Shown here: piece after piece, positions 11,463 through 25,500 of the stretch
How positions within the stretch are numbered: position 1 is the stretch's first letter
Layout of the letters: the number at the start of each line of letters is the position of its first letter
Source of the DNA: Synchiropus splendidus
Lineage: Eukaryota; Chordata; Actinopteri; Syngnathiformes; Callionymidae
Direction: 5' to 3'
Length of the DNA stretch: 64,000 nt
Assembly: GCF_027744825.2 (NCBI RefSeq)
Contig: NC_071351.1
Span: 18,923,001-18,987,000 of the forward strand
Position numbers and translations under genes: made by a program
Notes under the pieces: model-generated
Seen by the model: only the letters and a program-made list of their open reading frames with translations
Told to the model about the DNA's origin: nothing
Database searches by the model: none

Positions 11463-14400
11463 AAGCTTCCCTGAAAAGTTATGGCACAATGCACAAAAAC
11501 GCTTTTCAGCCTGAGATAAGGTGGGTTTCGGAACGCCAAACATAAAAGTGTTAATAACTTTGGAAAAACACTTCAGACAGTTTAGATTTGATGTGCAACT
11601 ACTAGAAAGACCCTTTCTGCTATAGTGGGAGGTTAAAATTTCATGTTCTGAAGCTTCCCTGAAAAGTTATGGCACAATGCGTAAAAACGCTTTTCAGCCT
11701 GAGATAAGGTGGGTTTCGGAACGCCAAACATAAAAGTGTTGATAACTTTCGAAAAACACTTCAGACAGTTTAGATTTGATGTGCACCTACTAGAAAGACC
11801 CTTTCTGCTATAGTGGGAGGTTAAAATTTCATGTTCTGAAGCTTCCCTGAAAAGTTATGGCACAATGCACAAAAACGCTTTTCAGCCTGAGATAAGGTGG
11901 GTTTCGGAACGCCAAACATAAAAGTGTTAATAACTTTGGAAAAACACTTCAGACAGTTTAGATTTGATGTGCAACTACTAGAAAGACCCTTTCTGCTATA
12001 GTGGGAGGTTAAAATTTCATGTTCTGAAGCTTCCCTGAAAAGTTATGGCACAATGCACAAAAACGCTTTTCAGCCTGAGATAAGGTGGGTTTCGGAACGC
12101 CAAACATAAAAGTGTTGATAACTTTCGAAAAACACTTCAGAGAGCTTAGATTTGATGTGCACCTACTAGAAAGACCCTTTCTGCTATAGTGGGAGGTTAA
12201 AATTTCATGTTCTGAAGCTTCCCTGAAAAGTTATGGCACAATGCGTAAAAACGCTTTTCAGCCTGAGATAAGGTGGGTTTCGGAACGCCAAACATAAAAG
12301 TGTTGATAACTTTGGAAAAACACTTCAGACAGTTTAGATTTGATGTGCAACTACTAGAAAGACCCTTTCTGCTATAGTGGGAGGTTAAAATTTCATGTTC
12401 TGAAGCTTTCCTGAAAAGTTATTGCACAATGCACAAAAACGCTTTTCAGCCTGAGATAAGGTGGGTTTCGGAACGCCAAACATAAAAGTGTTGATAACTT
12501 TTGAAAAACACTTCAGACAGCTTAGATTTGATGTGCAACTACTAGAAAGACCCTTTCTGCTATAGTGGGAGGTTAAAATTTCATGTTCTGAAGCTTCCCT
12601 GAAAAGTTATGGCACAATGCACAAAAACGCTTTTCAGCCTGAGATAAGGTGGGTTTCGGAACGCCAAACATAAAAGTGTTGATAACTTTGGAAAAACACT
12701 TCAGACAGTTTAGATTTGATGTGCAACTACTAGAAAGACCCTTTCTGCTATAGTGGGAGGTTAAAATTTCATGTTCTGAAGCTTCCCTGAAAAGTTATGG
12801 CACAATGCACAAAAACGCTTTTCAGCCTGAGATAAGGTGGGTTTCGGAACGCCAAACATAAAAGTGTTGATAACTTTGGAAAAACACTTCAGACAGCTTA
12901 GATTTGATGTGCAACTACTAGAAAGACCCTTTCTGCTATAGTGGGAGGTTAAAATTTCATGTTCTGAAGCTTCCCTGAAAAGTTATGGCACAATGCACAA
13001 AAACGCTTTTCAGCCTGAGATAAGGTGGGTTTCGGAACGCCAAACATAAAAGTGTTGATAACTTTGGAAAAACACTTCAGACAGTTTAGATTTGATGTGC
13101 AACTACTAGAAAGACCCTTTCTGCTATAGTGGGAGGTTAAAATTTCATGTTCTGAAGCTTCCCTGAAAAGTTATGGCACAATGCACAAAAACGCTTTTCA
13201 GCCTGAGATAAGGTGGGTTTCGGAACGCCAAACATAAAGGTGTTAATAACTTTGGAAAAACACTTCAGACAGTTTAGATTTGATGTGCAACTACTAGAAA
13301 GACCCTTTCTGCTATAGTGGGAGGTTAAAATTTCATGTTCTGAAGCTTCCCTGAAAAGTTATGGCACAATGCACAAAAACGCTTTTGAGCCTGAGATAAG
13401 GTGGGTTTCGGAACGCCAAACATAAAAGTGTTGATAACTTTCGAAAAACACTTCAGAGAGCTTAGATTTGATGTGCACCTACTAGAAAGACCCTTTCTGC
13501 TATAGTGGGAGGTTAAAATTTCATGTTCTGAAGCTTCCCTGAAAAGTTATGGCACAATGCGTAAAAACGCTTTTCAGCCTGAGATAAGGTGGGTTTCGGA
13601 ACGCCAAACATAAAAGTGTTGATAACTTTGGAAAAACACTTCAGACAGTTTAGATTTGATGTGCAACTACTAGAAAGACCCTTTCTGCTATAGTGGGAGG
13701 TTAAAATTTCATGTTCTGAAGCTTTCCTGAAAAGTTATGGCACAATGCACAAAAACGCTTTTCAGCCTGAGATAAGGTGGGTTTCGGAACGCCAAACATA
13801 AAAGTGTTGATAACTTTTGAAAAACACTTCAGACAGCTTAGATTTGATGTGCAACTACTAGAAAGACCCTTTCTGCTATAGTGGGAGGTTAAAATTTCAT
13901 GTTCTGAAGCTTCCCTGAAAAGTTATGGCACAATGCGTAAAAACGCTTTTCAGCCTGAGATAAGGTGGGTTTCGGAACGCCAAACATAAAAGTGTTGATA
14001 ACTTTGGAAAAACACTTCAGACAGTTTAGATTTGATGTGCAACTACTAGAAAGACCCTTTCTGCTATAGTGGGAGGTTAAAATTTCATGTTCTGAAGCTT
14101 TCCTGAAAAGTTATGGCACAATGCACAAAAACGCTTTTCAGCCTGAGATAAGGTGGGTTTCGGAACGCCAAACATAAAAGTGTTGATAACTTTGGAAAAA
14201 CACTTCAGACAGTTTAGATTTGATGTGCAACTACTAGAAAGACCCTTTCTGCTATAGTGGGAGGTTAAAATTTCATGTTCTGAAGCTTTCCTGAAAAGTT
14301 ATGGCACAATGCACAAAAACGCTTTTCAGCCTGAGATAAGGTGGGTTTCGGAACGCCAAACATAAAAGTGTTGATAACTTTTGAAAAACACTTCAGACAG

Positions 14401-14470
14401 CTTAGATTTGATGTGCAACTACTAGAAAGACCCTTTCTGCTATAGTGGGAGGTTAAAATTTCATGTTCTG
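11463..14470. repeat. Sixteen-monomer mixed stretch with an E-L-E motif
   Basis: The order is E L E A B C D M D E' A B C B F C. L at 11651 is a mosaic monomer: GT at 31-32 like B, but C100 and C136 like A. The C at 12403 has the rare TTATTGCAC, which reappears at 34775 in the context E A B C. The E-L-E series also occurs at 20863-21426. E' at 13155 shares AAGGTG with the cassette copies. Confidence 0.75.
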
Positions 14471-17400
14471 AAGCTTCCCTGAAAACTTATGGCACAATGC
14501 ACAAAAACGCTTTTCAGCCTGAGATAAGGTGGGTTTCGGAACGCCAAACATAAAAGTGTTGATAACTTTGGAAAAACACTTCAGACAGTTTAGATTTGAT
14601 GTGCAACTACTAGAAAGACCCTTTCTGCTATAGTGGGAGGTTAAAATTTCATGTTCTGAAGCTTCCCTGAAAAGTTATGGCACAATGCGTAAAAACGCTT
14701 TTCAGCCTGAGATAAGGTGGGTTTCGGAACGCCAAACATAAAAGTGTTGATAACTTTGGAAAAACACTTCAGACAGTTTAGATTTGATGTGCAACTACTA
14801 GAAAGACCCTTTCTGCTATAGTGGGAGGTTAAAATTTCAAGTTCTGAAGCTTCCCTGAAAAGTTATGGCACAATGCACAAAAACGCTTTTCAGCCTGAGA
14901 TAAGGTGGGTTTCGGAACGCCAAACATAAAAGTGTTCATAACTTTCGAAAAACACTTCAGAAAGCTTAGATTTGATGTGCACGTACTAGAAAGACCCTTT
15001 CTGCTATAGTGGGAGGTTAAAATTTCATGTTCTGAAGCTTCCCTGAAAAGTTATGGCACAATGCGTAAAAACGCTTTTCAGCCTGAGATAAGGTGGGTTT
15101 CGGAACGCCAAACATAAAAGTGTTGATAACTTTGGAAAAACACTTCAGACAGTTTAGATTTGATGTGCAACTACTAGAAAGACCCTTTCTGCTATAGTGG
15201 GAGGTTAAAATTTCATGTTCTGAAGCTTTCCTGAAAAGTTATGGCACAATGCACAAAAACGCTTTTCAGCGTGAGATAAGGTGGGTTTCGGAACGCCAAA
15301 CATAAAAGTGTTGATAACTTTTGAAAAACACTTCAGACAGCTTAGATTTGATGTGCAACTACTAGAAAGACCCTTTCTGCTATAGTGGGAGGTTAAAATT
15401 TCATGTTCTGAAGCTTCCCTGAAAAGTTATGGCACAATGCACAAAAACGCTTTTCAGCCTGAGATAAGGTGGGTTTCGGAACGCCAAACATAAAAGTGTT
15501 GATAACTTTGGAAAAACACTTCAGACAGTTTAGATTTGATGTGCAACTACTAGAAAGACCCTTTCTGCTATAGTGGGAGGTTAAAATTTCATGTTCTGAA
15601 GCTTCCCTGAAAAGTTATGGCACAATGCACAAAAACGCTTTTCAGCCTGAGATAAGGTGGGTTTCGGAACGCCAAACATAAAAGTGTTGATAACTTTCGA
15701 AAAACACTTCAGAGAGCTTAGATTTGATGTGCACCTACTAGAAAGACCCTTTCTGCTATAGTGGGAGGTTAAAATTTCATGTTCTGAAGCTTCCCTGAAA
15801 AGTTATGGCACAATGCGTAAAAACGCTTTTCAGCCTGAGATAAGGTGGGTTTCGGAACGCCAAACATAAAAGTGTTGATAACTTTGGAAAAACACTTCAG
15901 ACAGTTTAGATTTGATGTGCAACTACTAGAAAGACCCTTTCTGCTATAGTGGGAGGTTAAAATTTCATGTTCTGAAGCTTTCCTGAAAATTTATGGCACA
16001 ATGCACAAAAACGCTTTTCAGCCTGAGATAAGGTGGGTTTCGGAACGCCAAACATAAAAGTGTTGATAACTTTTGAAAAACACTTCAGACAGCTTAGATT
16101 TGATGTGCAACTACTAGAAAGACCCTTTCTGCTATAGTGGGAGGTTAAAATTTCATGTTCTGAAGCTTCCCTGAAAAGTTATGGCACAATGCACAAAAAC
16201 GCTTTTCAGCCTGAGATAAGGTGGGTTTCGGAACGCCAAACATAAAAGTGTTGATAACTTTGGAAAAACACTTCAGACAGTTTAGATTTGATGTGCAACT
16301 ACTAGAAAGACCCTTTCTGCTATAGTGGGAGGTTAAAATTTCATGTTCTGAAGCTTCCCTGAAAAGTTATGGCACAATGCACAAAAACGCTTTTCAGCCT
16401 GAGATAAGGTGGGTTTCGGAACGCCAAACATAAAAGTGTTGATAACTTTCGAAAAACACTTTGGAGAGCTTAGATTTGATGTGCACCTACTAGAAAGACC
16501 CTTTCTGCTATAGTGGGAGGTTAAAATTTCATGTTCTGAAGCTTCCCTGAAAAGTTATGGCACAATGCGTAAAAACGCTTTTCAGCCTGAGATAAGGTGG
16601 GTTTCGGAACGCCAAACATAAAAGTGTTGATAACTTTGGAAAAACACTTCAGACAGTTTAGATTTGATGTGCAACTACTAGAAAGACCCTTTCTGCTATA
16701 GTGGGAGGTTAAAATTTCATGTTCTGAAGCTTCCCTGAAAAGTTATGGCACAATGCACAAAAACGCTTTTCAGCCTGAGATAAGGTGGGTTTCGGAACGC
16801 CAAACATAAAAGTGTTGATAACTTTGGAAAAACACTTCAGACAGTTTAGATTTGATGTGCAACTACTAGAAAGACCCTTTCTGCTATAGTGGGAGGTTAA
16901 AATTTCATGTTCTGAAGCTTCCCTGAAAAGTTATGGCACAATGCACAAAAACGCTTTTCAGCCTGAGATAAGGTGGGTTTCGGAACGCCAAACATAAAAG
17001 TGTTGATAACTTTCGAAAAACACTTCAGACAGCTTAGATTTGATGTGCACCTACTAGAAAGACCCTTTCTGCTATAGTGGGAGGTTAAAATTTCATGTTC
17101 TGAAGCTTCCCTGAAAAGTTATGGCACAATGCACAAAAACGCTTTTCAGCCTGAGATAAGGTGGGTTTCGGAACGCCAAACATAAAAGTGTTGATAACTT
17201 TCGAAAAACACTTCAGAGAGCTTAGATTTGATGTGCACCTACTAGAAAGACCCTTTCTGCTATAGTGGGAGGTTAAAATTTCATGTTCTGAAGCTTCCCT
17301 GAAAAGTTATGGCACAATGCGTAAAAACGCTTTTCAGCCTGAGATAAGGTGGGTTTCGGAACGCCAAACATAAAAGTGTTGATAACTTTGGAAAAACACT

Positions 17401-17854
17401 TCAGACAGCTTAGATTTGATGTGCAACTACTAGAAAGACCCTTTCTGCTATAGTGGGAGGTTAAAATTTCATGTTCTGAAGCTTCCCTGAAAAGTTATGG
17501 CACAATGCACAAAAACGCTTTTCAGCCTGAGATAAGGTGGGTTTCGGAACGCCAAACATAAAAGTGTTGATAACTTTGGAAAAACACTTCAGACAGTTTA
17601 GATTTGATGTGCAACTACTAGAAAGACCCTTTCTGCTATAGTGGGAGGTTAAAATTTCATGTTCTGAAGCTTTCCTGAAAAGTTATGGCACAATGCACAA
17701 AAACGCTTTTCAGCCTGAGATAAGGTGGGTTTCGGAACGCCAAACATAAAAGTGTTGATAACTTTTGAAAAACACTTCAGACAGCTTAGATTTGATGTGC
17801 AACTACTAGAAAGACCCTTTCTGCTATAGTGGGAGGTTAAAATTTCATGTTCTG
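14471..17854. repeat. 18-monomer unit: cassette copy 2 lacking E'
   Basis: The order is G B A* B C' D A B C D A'' B D H A B' D C. Fifteen of these monomers match the next unit at 17855-20862, except that E' is missing between D and A (at the 15598/15599 boundary). A'' has TTGGAGAG near 16460. The start of this unit and of the next are 3,384 bp (18 monomers) apart. B' D C at 17291-17854 has no equivalent in the neighbouring copy. Confidence 0.83.
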
Positions 17855-20800
17855 AAGCTTCCCTGAAAACTTATGGCACAATGCACAAAAACGCTTTTCA
17901 GCCTGAGATAAGGTGGGTTTCGGAACGCCAAACATAAAAGTGTTGATAACTTTGGAAAAACACTTCAGACAGTTTAGATTTGATGTGCAACTACTAGAAA
18001 GACCCTTTCTGCTATAGTGGGAGGTTAAAATTTCATGTTCTGAAGCTTCCCTGAAAAGTTATGGCACAATGCGTAAAAACGCTTTTCAGCCTGAGATAAG
18101 GTGGGTTTCGGAACGCCAAACATAAAAGTGTTGATAACTTTGGAAAAACACTTCAGACAGTTTAGATTTGATGTGCAACTACTAGAAAGACCCTTTCTGC
18201 TATAGTGGGAGGTTAAAATTTCAAGTTCTGAAGCTTCCCTGAAAAGTTATGGCACAATGCACAAAAACGCTTTTCAGCCTGAGATAAGGTGGGTTTCGGA
18301 ACGCCAAACATAAAAGTGTTCATAACTTTCGAAAAACACTTCAGAAAGCTTAGATTTGATGTGCACGTACTAGAAAGACCCTTTCTGCTATAGTGGGAGG
18401 TTAAAATTTCATGTTCTGAAGCTTCCCTGAAAAGTTATGGCACAATGCGTAAAAACGCTTTTCAGCCTGAGATAAGGTGGGTTTCGGAACGCCAAACATA
18501 AAAGTGTTGATAACTTTGGAAAAACACTTCAGACAGTTTAGATTTGATGTGCAACTACTAGAAAGACCCTTTCTGCTATAGTGGGAGGTTAAAATTTCAT
18601 GTTCTGAAGCTTTCCTGAAAAGTTATGGCACAATGCACAAAAACGCTTTTCAGCGTGAGATAAGGTGGGTTTCGGAACGCCAAACATAAAAGTGTTGATA
18701 ACTTTTGAAAAACACTTCAGACAGCTTAGATTTGATGTGCAACTACTAGAAAGACCCTTTCTGCTATAGTGGGAGGTTAAAATTTCATGTTCTGAAGCTT
18801 CCCTGAAAAGTTATGGCACAATGCACAAAAACGCTTTTCAGCCTGAGATAAGGTGGGTTTCGGAACGCCAAACATAAAAGTGTTGATAACTTTGGAAAAA
18901 CACTTCAGACAGTTTAGATTTGATGTGCAACTACTAGAAAGACCCTTTCTGCTATAGTGGGAGGTTAAAATTTCATGTTCTGAAGCTTCCCTGAAAAGTT
19001 ATGGCACAATGCACAAAAACGCTTTTCAGCCTGAGATAAGGTGGGTTTCGGAACGCCAAACATAAAGGTGTTAATAACTTTGGAAAAACACTTCAGACAG
19101 TTTAGATTTGATGTGCAACTACTAGAAAGACCCTTTCTGCTATAGTGGGAGGTTAAAATTTCATGTTCTGAAGCTTCCCTGAAAAGTTATGGCACAATGC
19201 ACAAAAACGCTTTTCAGCCTGAGATAAGGTGGGTTTCGGAACGCCAAACATAAAAGTGTTGATAACTTTCGAAAAACACTTCAGAGAGCTTAGATTTGAT
19301 GTGCACCTACTAGAAAGACCCTTTCTGCTATAGTGGGAGGTTAAAATTTCATGTTCTGAAGCTTCCCTGAAAAGTTATGGCACAATGCGTAAAAACGCTT
19401 TTCAGCCTGAGATAAGGTGGGTTTCGGAACGCCAAACATAAAAGTGTTGATAACTTTGGAAAAACACTTCAGACAGTTTAGATTTGATGTGCAACTACTA
19501 GAAAGACCCTTTCTGCTATAGTGGGAGGTTAAAATTTCATGTTCTGAAGCTTTCCTGAAAATTTATGGCACAATGCACAAAAACGCTTTTCAGCCTGAGA
19601 TAAGGTGGGTTTCGGAACGCCAAACATAAAAGTGTTGATAACTTTTGAAAAACACTTCAGACAGCTTAGATTTGATGTGCAACTACTAGAAAGACCCTTT
19701 CTGCTATAGTGGGAGGTTAAAATTTCATGTTCTGAAGCTTCCCTGAAAAGTTATGGCACAATGCACAAAAACGCTTTTCAGCCTGAGATAAGGTGGGTTT
19801 CGGAACGCCAAACATAAAAGTGTTGATAACTTTGGAAAAACACTTCAGACAGTTTAGATTTGATGTGCAACTACTAGAAAGACCCTTTCTGCTATAGTGG
19901 GAGGTTAAAATTTCATGTTCTGAAGCTTCCCTGAAAAGTTATGGCACAATGCACAAAAACGCTTTTCAGCCTGAGATAAGGTGGGTTTCGGAACGCCAAA
20001 CATAAAAGTGTTGATAACTTTCGAAAAACACTTTGGAGAGCTTAGATTTGATGTGCACCTACTAGAAAGACCCTTTCTGCTATAGTGGGAGGTTAAAATT
20101 TCATGTTCTGAAGCTTCCCTGAAAAGTTATGGCACAATGCGTAAAAACGCTTTTCAGCCTGAGATAAGGTGGGTTTCGGAACGCCAAACATAAAAGTGTT
20201 GATAACTTTGGAAAAACACTTCAGACAGTTTAGATTTGATGTGCAACTACTAGAAAGACCCTTTCTGCTATAGTGGGAGGTTAAAATTTCATGTTCTGAA
20301 GCTTCCCTGAAAAGTTATGGCACAATGCACAAAAACGCTTTTCAGCCTGAGATAAGGTGGGTTTCGGAACGCCAAACATAAAAGTGTTGATAACTTTGGA
20401 AAAACACTTCAGACAGTTTAGATTTGATGTGCAACTACTAGAAAGACCCTTTCTGCTATAGTGGGAGGTTAAAATTTCATGTTCTGAAGCTTCCCTGAAA
20501 AGTTATGGCACAATGCACAAAAACGCTTTTCAGCCTGAGATAAGGTGGGTTTCGGAACGCCAAACATAAAAGTGTTGATAACTTTCGAAAAACACTTCAG
20601 ACAGCTTAGATTTGATGTGCACCTACTAGAAAGACCCTTTCTGCTATAGTGGGAGGTTAAAATTTCATGTTCTGAAGCTTCCCTGAAAAGTTATGGCACA
20701 ATGCACAAAAACGCTTTTCAGCCTGAGATAAGGTGGGTTTCGGAACGCCAAACATAAAAGTGTTGATAACTTTCGAAAAACACTTCAGAGAGCTTAGATT

Positions 20801-20862
20801 TGATGTGCACCTACTAGAAAGACCCTTTCTGCTATAGTGGGAGGTTAAAATTTCATGTTCTG
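17855..20862. repeat. 16-monomer cassette, copy 3 (with E')
   Basis: The order is G B A* B C' D E' A B C D A'' B D H A. It carries every diagnostic variant of copies 1 and 2: TTCAAGTTC at 18221, CACGTAC, CAGCGTGAG, AAGGTG, AAATTTAT and TTGGAGAG near 20034. It retains E' (19,000-19,100), which the adjacent copy 2 lacks, so the pair records gain or loss of exactly one 188-bp monomer. Confidence 0.85.
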
Positions 20863-22554
20863 AAGCTTCCCTGAAAAGTTATGGCACAATGCACAAAAAC
20901 GCTTTTCAGCCTGAGATAAGGTGGGTTTCGGAACGCCAAACATAAAAGTGTTAATAACTTTGGAAAAACACTTCAGACAGTTTAGATTTGATGTGCAACT
21001 ACTAGAAAGACCCTTTCTGCTATAGTGGGAGGTTAAAATTTCATGTTCTGAAGCTTCCCTGAAAAGTTATGGCACAATGCGTAAAAACGCTTTTCAGCCT
21101 GAGATAAGGTGGGTTTCGGAACGCCAAACATAAAAGTGTTGATAACTTTCGAAAAACACTTCAGACAGTTTAGATTTGATGTGCACCTACTAGAAAGACC
21201 CTTTCTGCTATAGTGGGAGGTTAAAATTTCATGTTCTGAAGCTTCCCTGAAAAGTTATGGCACAATGCACAAAAACGCTTTTCAGCCTGAGATAAGGTGG
21301 GTTTCGGAACGCCAAACATAAAAGTGTTAATAACTTTGGAAAAACACTTCAGACAGTTTAGATTTGATGTGCAACTACTAGAAAGACCCTTTCTGCTATA
21401 GTGGGAGGTTAAAATTTCATGTTCTGAAGCTTCCCTGAAAAGTTATGGCACAATGCACAAAAACGCTTTTCAGCCTGAGATAAGGTGGGTTTCGGAACGC
21501 CAAACATAAAAGTGTTGATAACTTTGGAAAAACACTTCAGAGAGCTTAGATTTGATGTGCACCTACTAGAAAGACCCTTTCTGCTATAGTGGGAGGTTAA
21601 AATTTCATGTTCTGAAGCTTCCCTGAAAAGTTATGGCACAATGCGTAAAAACGCTTTTCAGCCTGAGATAAGGTGGGTTTCGGAACGCCAAACATAAAAG
21701 TGTTGATAACTTTGGAAAAACACTTCAGACAGTTTAGATTTGATGTGCAACTACTAGAAAGACCCTTTCTGCTATAGTGGGAGGTTAAAATTTCATGTTC
21801 TGAAGCTTTCCTGAAAAGTTATGGCACAATGCACAAAAACGCTTTTCAGCCTGAGATAAGGTGGGTTTCGGAACGCCAAACATAAAAGTGTTGATAACTT
21901 TGGAAAAACACTTCAGACAGCTTAGATTTGATGTGCAACTACTAGAAAGACCCTTTCTGCTATAGTGGGAGGTTAAAATTTCATGTTCTGAAGCTTCCCT
22001 GAAAAGTTATGCCACAATGCACAAAAACGCTTTTCAGCCTGAGATAAGGTGGGTTTCGGAACGCCAAACATAAAAGTGTTGATAACTTTGGAAAAACACT
22101 TCAGACAGTTTAGATTTGATGTGCAACTACTAGAAAGACCCTTTCTGCTATAGTGGGAGGTTAAAATTTCATGTTCTGAAGCTTCCCTGAAAAGTTATGG
22201 CACAATGCACAAAAACGCTTTTCAGCCTGAGATAAGGTGGGTTTCGGAACGCCAAACATAAAAGTGTTGATAACTTTCGAAAAACACTTCAGACAGTTTA
22301 GATTTGATGTGCACCTACTAGAAAGACCCTTTCTGCTATAGTGGGAGGTTAAAATTTCATGTTCTGAAGCTTCCCTGAAAAGTTATGGCACAATGCACAA
22401 AAACGCTTTTCAGCCTGAGATAAGGTGGGTTTCGGAACGCCAAACATAAAAGTGTTAATAACTTTGGAAAAACACTTCAGACAGTTTAGATTTGATGTGC
22501 AACTACTAGAAAGACCCTTTCTGCTATAGTGGGAGGTTAAAATTTCATGTTCTG
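20863..22554. repeat. Nine-monomer stretch E L E Ag B K D L-like E
   Basis: It contains several mosaic monomers. L at 21051 combines GT with C100 and C136. Ag at 21427 has the A-type AGAGAGC and CACCTAC but G100. The monomer at 22179 has CA, C100, T119 and C136. D at 21991 has TTATGCCAC, a variant that becomes common in the following duplicated block. The stretch looks like the source flank of the 31-monomer duplication. Confidence 0.72.
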
Positions 22555-25500
22555 AAGCTTCCCTGAAAAGTTATGGCACAATGCACAAAAACGCTTTTCA
22601 GCCTGAGATAAGGTGGGTTTCGGAACGCCAAACATAAAAGTGTTGATAACTTTGGAAAAACACTTCAGACAGTTTAGATTTGATGTGCAACTACTAGAAA
22701 GACCCTTTCTGCTATAGTGGGAGGTTAAAATTTCATGTTCTGAAGCTTTCCTGAAAAGTTATGGCACAATGCACAAAAACGCTTTTCAGCCTGAGATAAG
22801 GTGGGTTTCGGAACGCCAAACATAAAAGTGTTGATAACTTTGGAAAAACACTTCAGACAGCTTAGATTTGATGTGCAACTACTAGAAAGACCCTTTCTGC
22901 TATAGTGGGAGGTTAAAATTTCATGTTCTGAAGCTTCCCTGAAAAGTTATGCCACAATGCACAAAAACGCTTTTCAGCCTGAGATAAGGTGGGTTTCGGA
23001 ACGCCAAACATAAAAGTGTTGATAACTTTGGAAAAACACTTCAGACAGTTTAGATTTGATGTGCAACTACTAGAAAGACCCTTTCTGCTATAGTGGGAGG
23101 TTAAAATTTCATGTTCTGAAGCTTCCCTGAAAAGTTATGGCACAATGCGTAAAAACGCTTTTCAGCCTGAGATAAGGTGGGTTTCGGAACGCCAAACATA
23201 AAAGTGTTGATAACTTTGGAAAAACACTTCAGACAGTTTAGATTTGATGTGCAACTACTAGAAAGACCCTTTCTGCTATAGTGGGAGGTTAAAATTTCAT
23301 GTTCTGAAGCTTTCCTGAAAAGTTATGGCACAATGCACAAAAACGCTTTTCAGCCTGAGATAAGGTGGGTTTCGGAACGCCAAACATAAAAGTGTTGATA
23401 ACTTTGGAAAAACACTTCAGACAGCTTAGATTTGATGTGCAACTACTAGAAAGACCCTTTCTGCTATAGTGGGAGGTTAAAATTTCATGTTCTGAAGCTT
23501 CCCTGAAAAGTTATGCCACAATGCACAAAAACGCTTTTCAGCCTGAGATAAGGTGGGTTTCGGAACGCCAAACATAAAAGTGTTGATAACTTTGGAAAAA
23601 CACTTCAGACAGTTTAGATTTGATGTGCAACTACTAGAAAGACCCTTTCTGCTATAGTGGGAGGTTAAAATTTCATGTTCTGAAGCTTCCCTGAAAAGTT
23701 ATGGCACAATGCACAAAAACGCTTTTCAGCCTGAGATAAGGTGGGTTTCGGAACGCCAAACATAAAAGTGTTAATAACTTTGGAAAAACACTTCAGACTG
23801 TTTAGATTTGATGTGCAACTACTAGAAAGACCCTTTCTGCTATAGTGGGAGGTTAAAATTTCATGTTCTGAAGCTTCCCTGAAAAGTTATGGCACAATGC
23901 ACAAAAACGCTTTTCAGCCTGAGATAAGGTGGGTTTCGGAACGCCAAACATAAAAGTGTTGATAACTTTCGAAAAACACTTCAGAGAGCTTAGATTTGAT
24001 GTGCACCTACTAGAAAGACCCTTTCTGCTATAGTGGGAGGTTAAAATTTCATGTTCTGAAGCTTCCCTGAAAAGTTATGGCACAATGCGTAAAAACGCTT
24101 TTCAGCCTGAGATAAGGTGGGTTTCGGAACGCCAAACATAAAAGTGTTGATAACTTTGGAAAAACACTTCAGACAGTTTAGATTTGATGTGCAACTACTA
24201 GAAAGACCCTTTCTGCTATAGTGGGAGGTTAAAATTTCATGTTCTGAAGCTTCCCTGAAAAGTTATGGCACAATGCACAAAAACGCTTTTCAGCCTGAGA
24301 TAAGGTGGGTTTCGGAACGCCAAACATAAAAGTGTTGATAACTTTCGAAAAACACTTCAGAGAGCTTAGATTTGATATGCACCTACTAGAAAGACCCTTT
24401 CTGCTATAGTGGGAGGTTAAAATTTCATGTTCTGAAGCTTCCCTGAAAAGTTATGGCACAATGCGTAAAAACGCTTTTCAGCCTGAGATAAGGTGGGTTT
24501 CGGAACGCCAAACATAAAAGTGTTGATAACTTTGGAAAAACACTTCAGACAGTTTAGATTTGATGAGCAACTACTAGAAAGACCCTTTCTGCTATAGTGG
24601 GAGGTTAAAATTTCATGTTCTGAAGCTTTCCTGAAAAGTTATGGCACAATGCACAAAAACGCTTTTCAGCCTGAGATAAGGTGGGTTTCGGAACGCCAAA
24701 CATAAAAGTGTTGATAACTTTTGAAAAACACTTCAGACAGTTTAGATTTGATGTGCAACTACTAGAAAGACCCTTTCTGCTATAGTGGGAGGTTAAAATT
24801 TCATGTTCTGAAGCTTCCCTGAAAAGTTATGGCACAATGCACAAAAACGCTTTTCAGCCTGAGATAAGGTGGGTTTCGGAACGCCAAACATAAAAGTGTT
24901 AATAACTTTGGAAAAACACTTCAGACTGTTTAGATTTGATGTGCAACTACTAGAAAGACCCTTTCTGCTATAGTGGGAGGTTAAAATTTCATGTTCTGAA
25001 GCTTCCCTGAAAAGTTATGGCACAATGCACAAAAACGCTTTTCAGCCTGAGATAAGGTGGGTTTCGGAACGCCAAACATAAAAGTGTTGATAACTTTCGA
25101 AAAACACTTCAGAGAGCTTAGATTTGATGTGCACCTACTAGAAAGACCCTTTCTGCTATAGTGGGAGGTTAAAATTTCATGTTCTGAAGCTTCCCTGAAA
25201 AGTTATGGCACAATGCGTAAAAACGCTTTTCAGCCTGAGATAAGGTGGGTTTCGGAACGCCAAACATAAAAGTGTTGATAACTTTGGAAAAACACTTCAG
25301 ACAGTTTAGATTTGATGTGCAACTACTAGAAAGACCCTTTCTGCTACAGTGGGAGGTTAAAATTTCATGTTCTGAAGCTTCCCTGAAAAGTTATGGCACA
25401 ATGCACAAAAACGCTTTTCAGCCTGAGATAAGGTGGGTTTCGGAACGCCAAACATAAAAGTGTTGATAACTTTCGAAAAACACTTCAGAGAGCTTAGATT

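Noticed and set aside
25245..25457. A 70-codon open frame on the plus strand
   Set aside because: It lies wholly inside the satellite. It opens only because TAG became CAG at 25347 (TATAGTGG to TACAGTGG). The unit is not a multiple of three and neighbouring copies are closed, so it is a chance frame.
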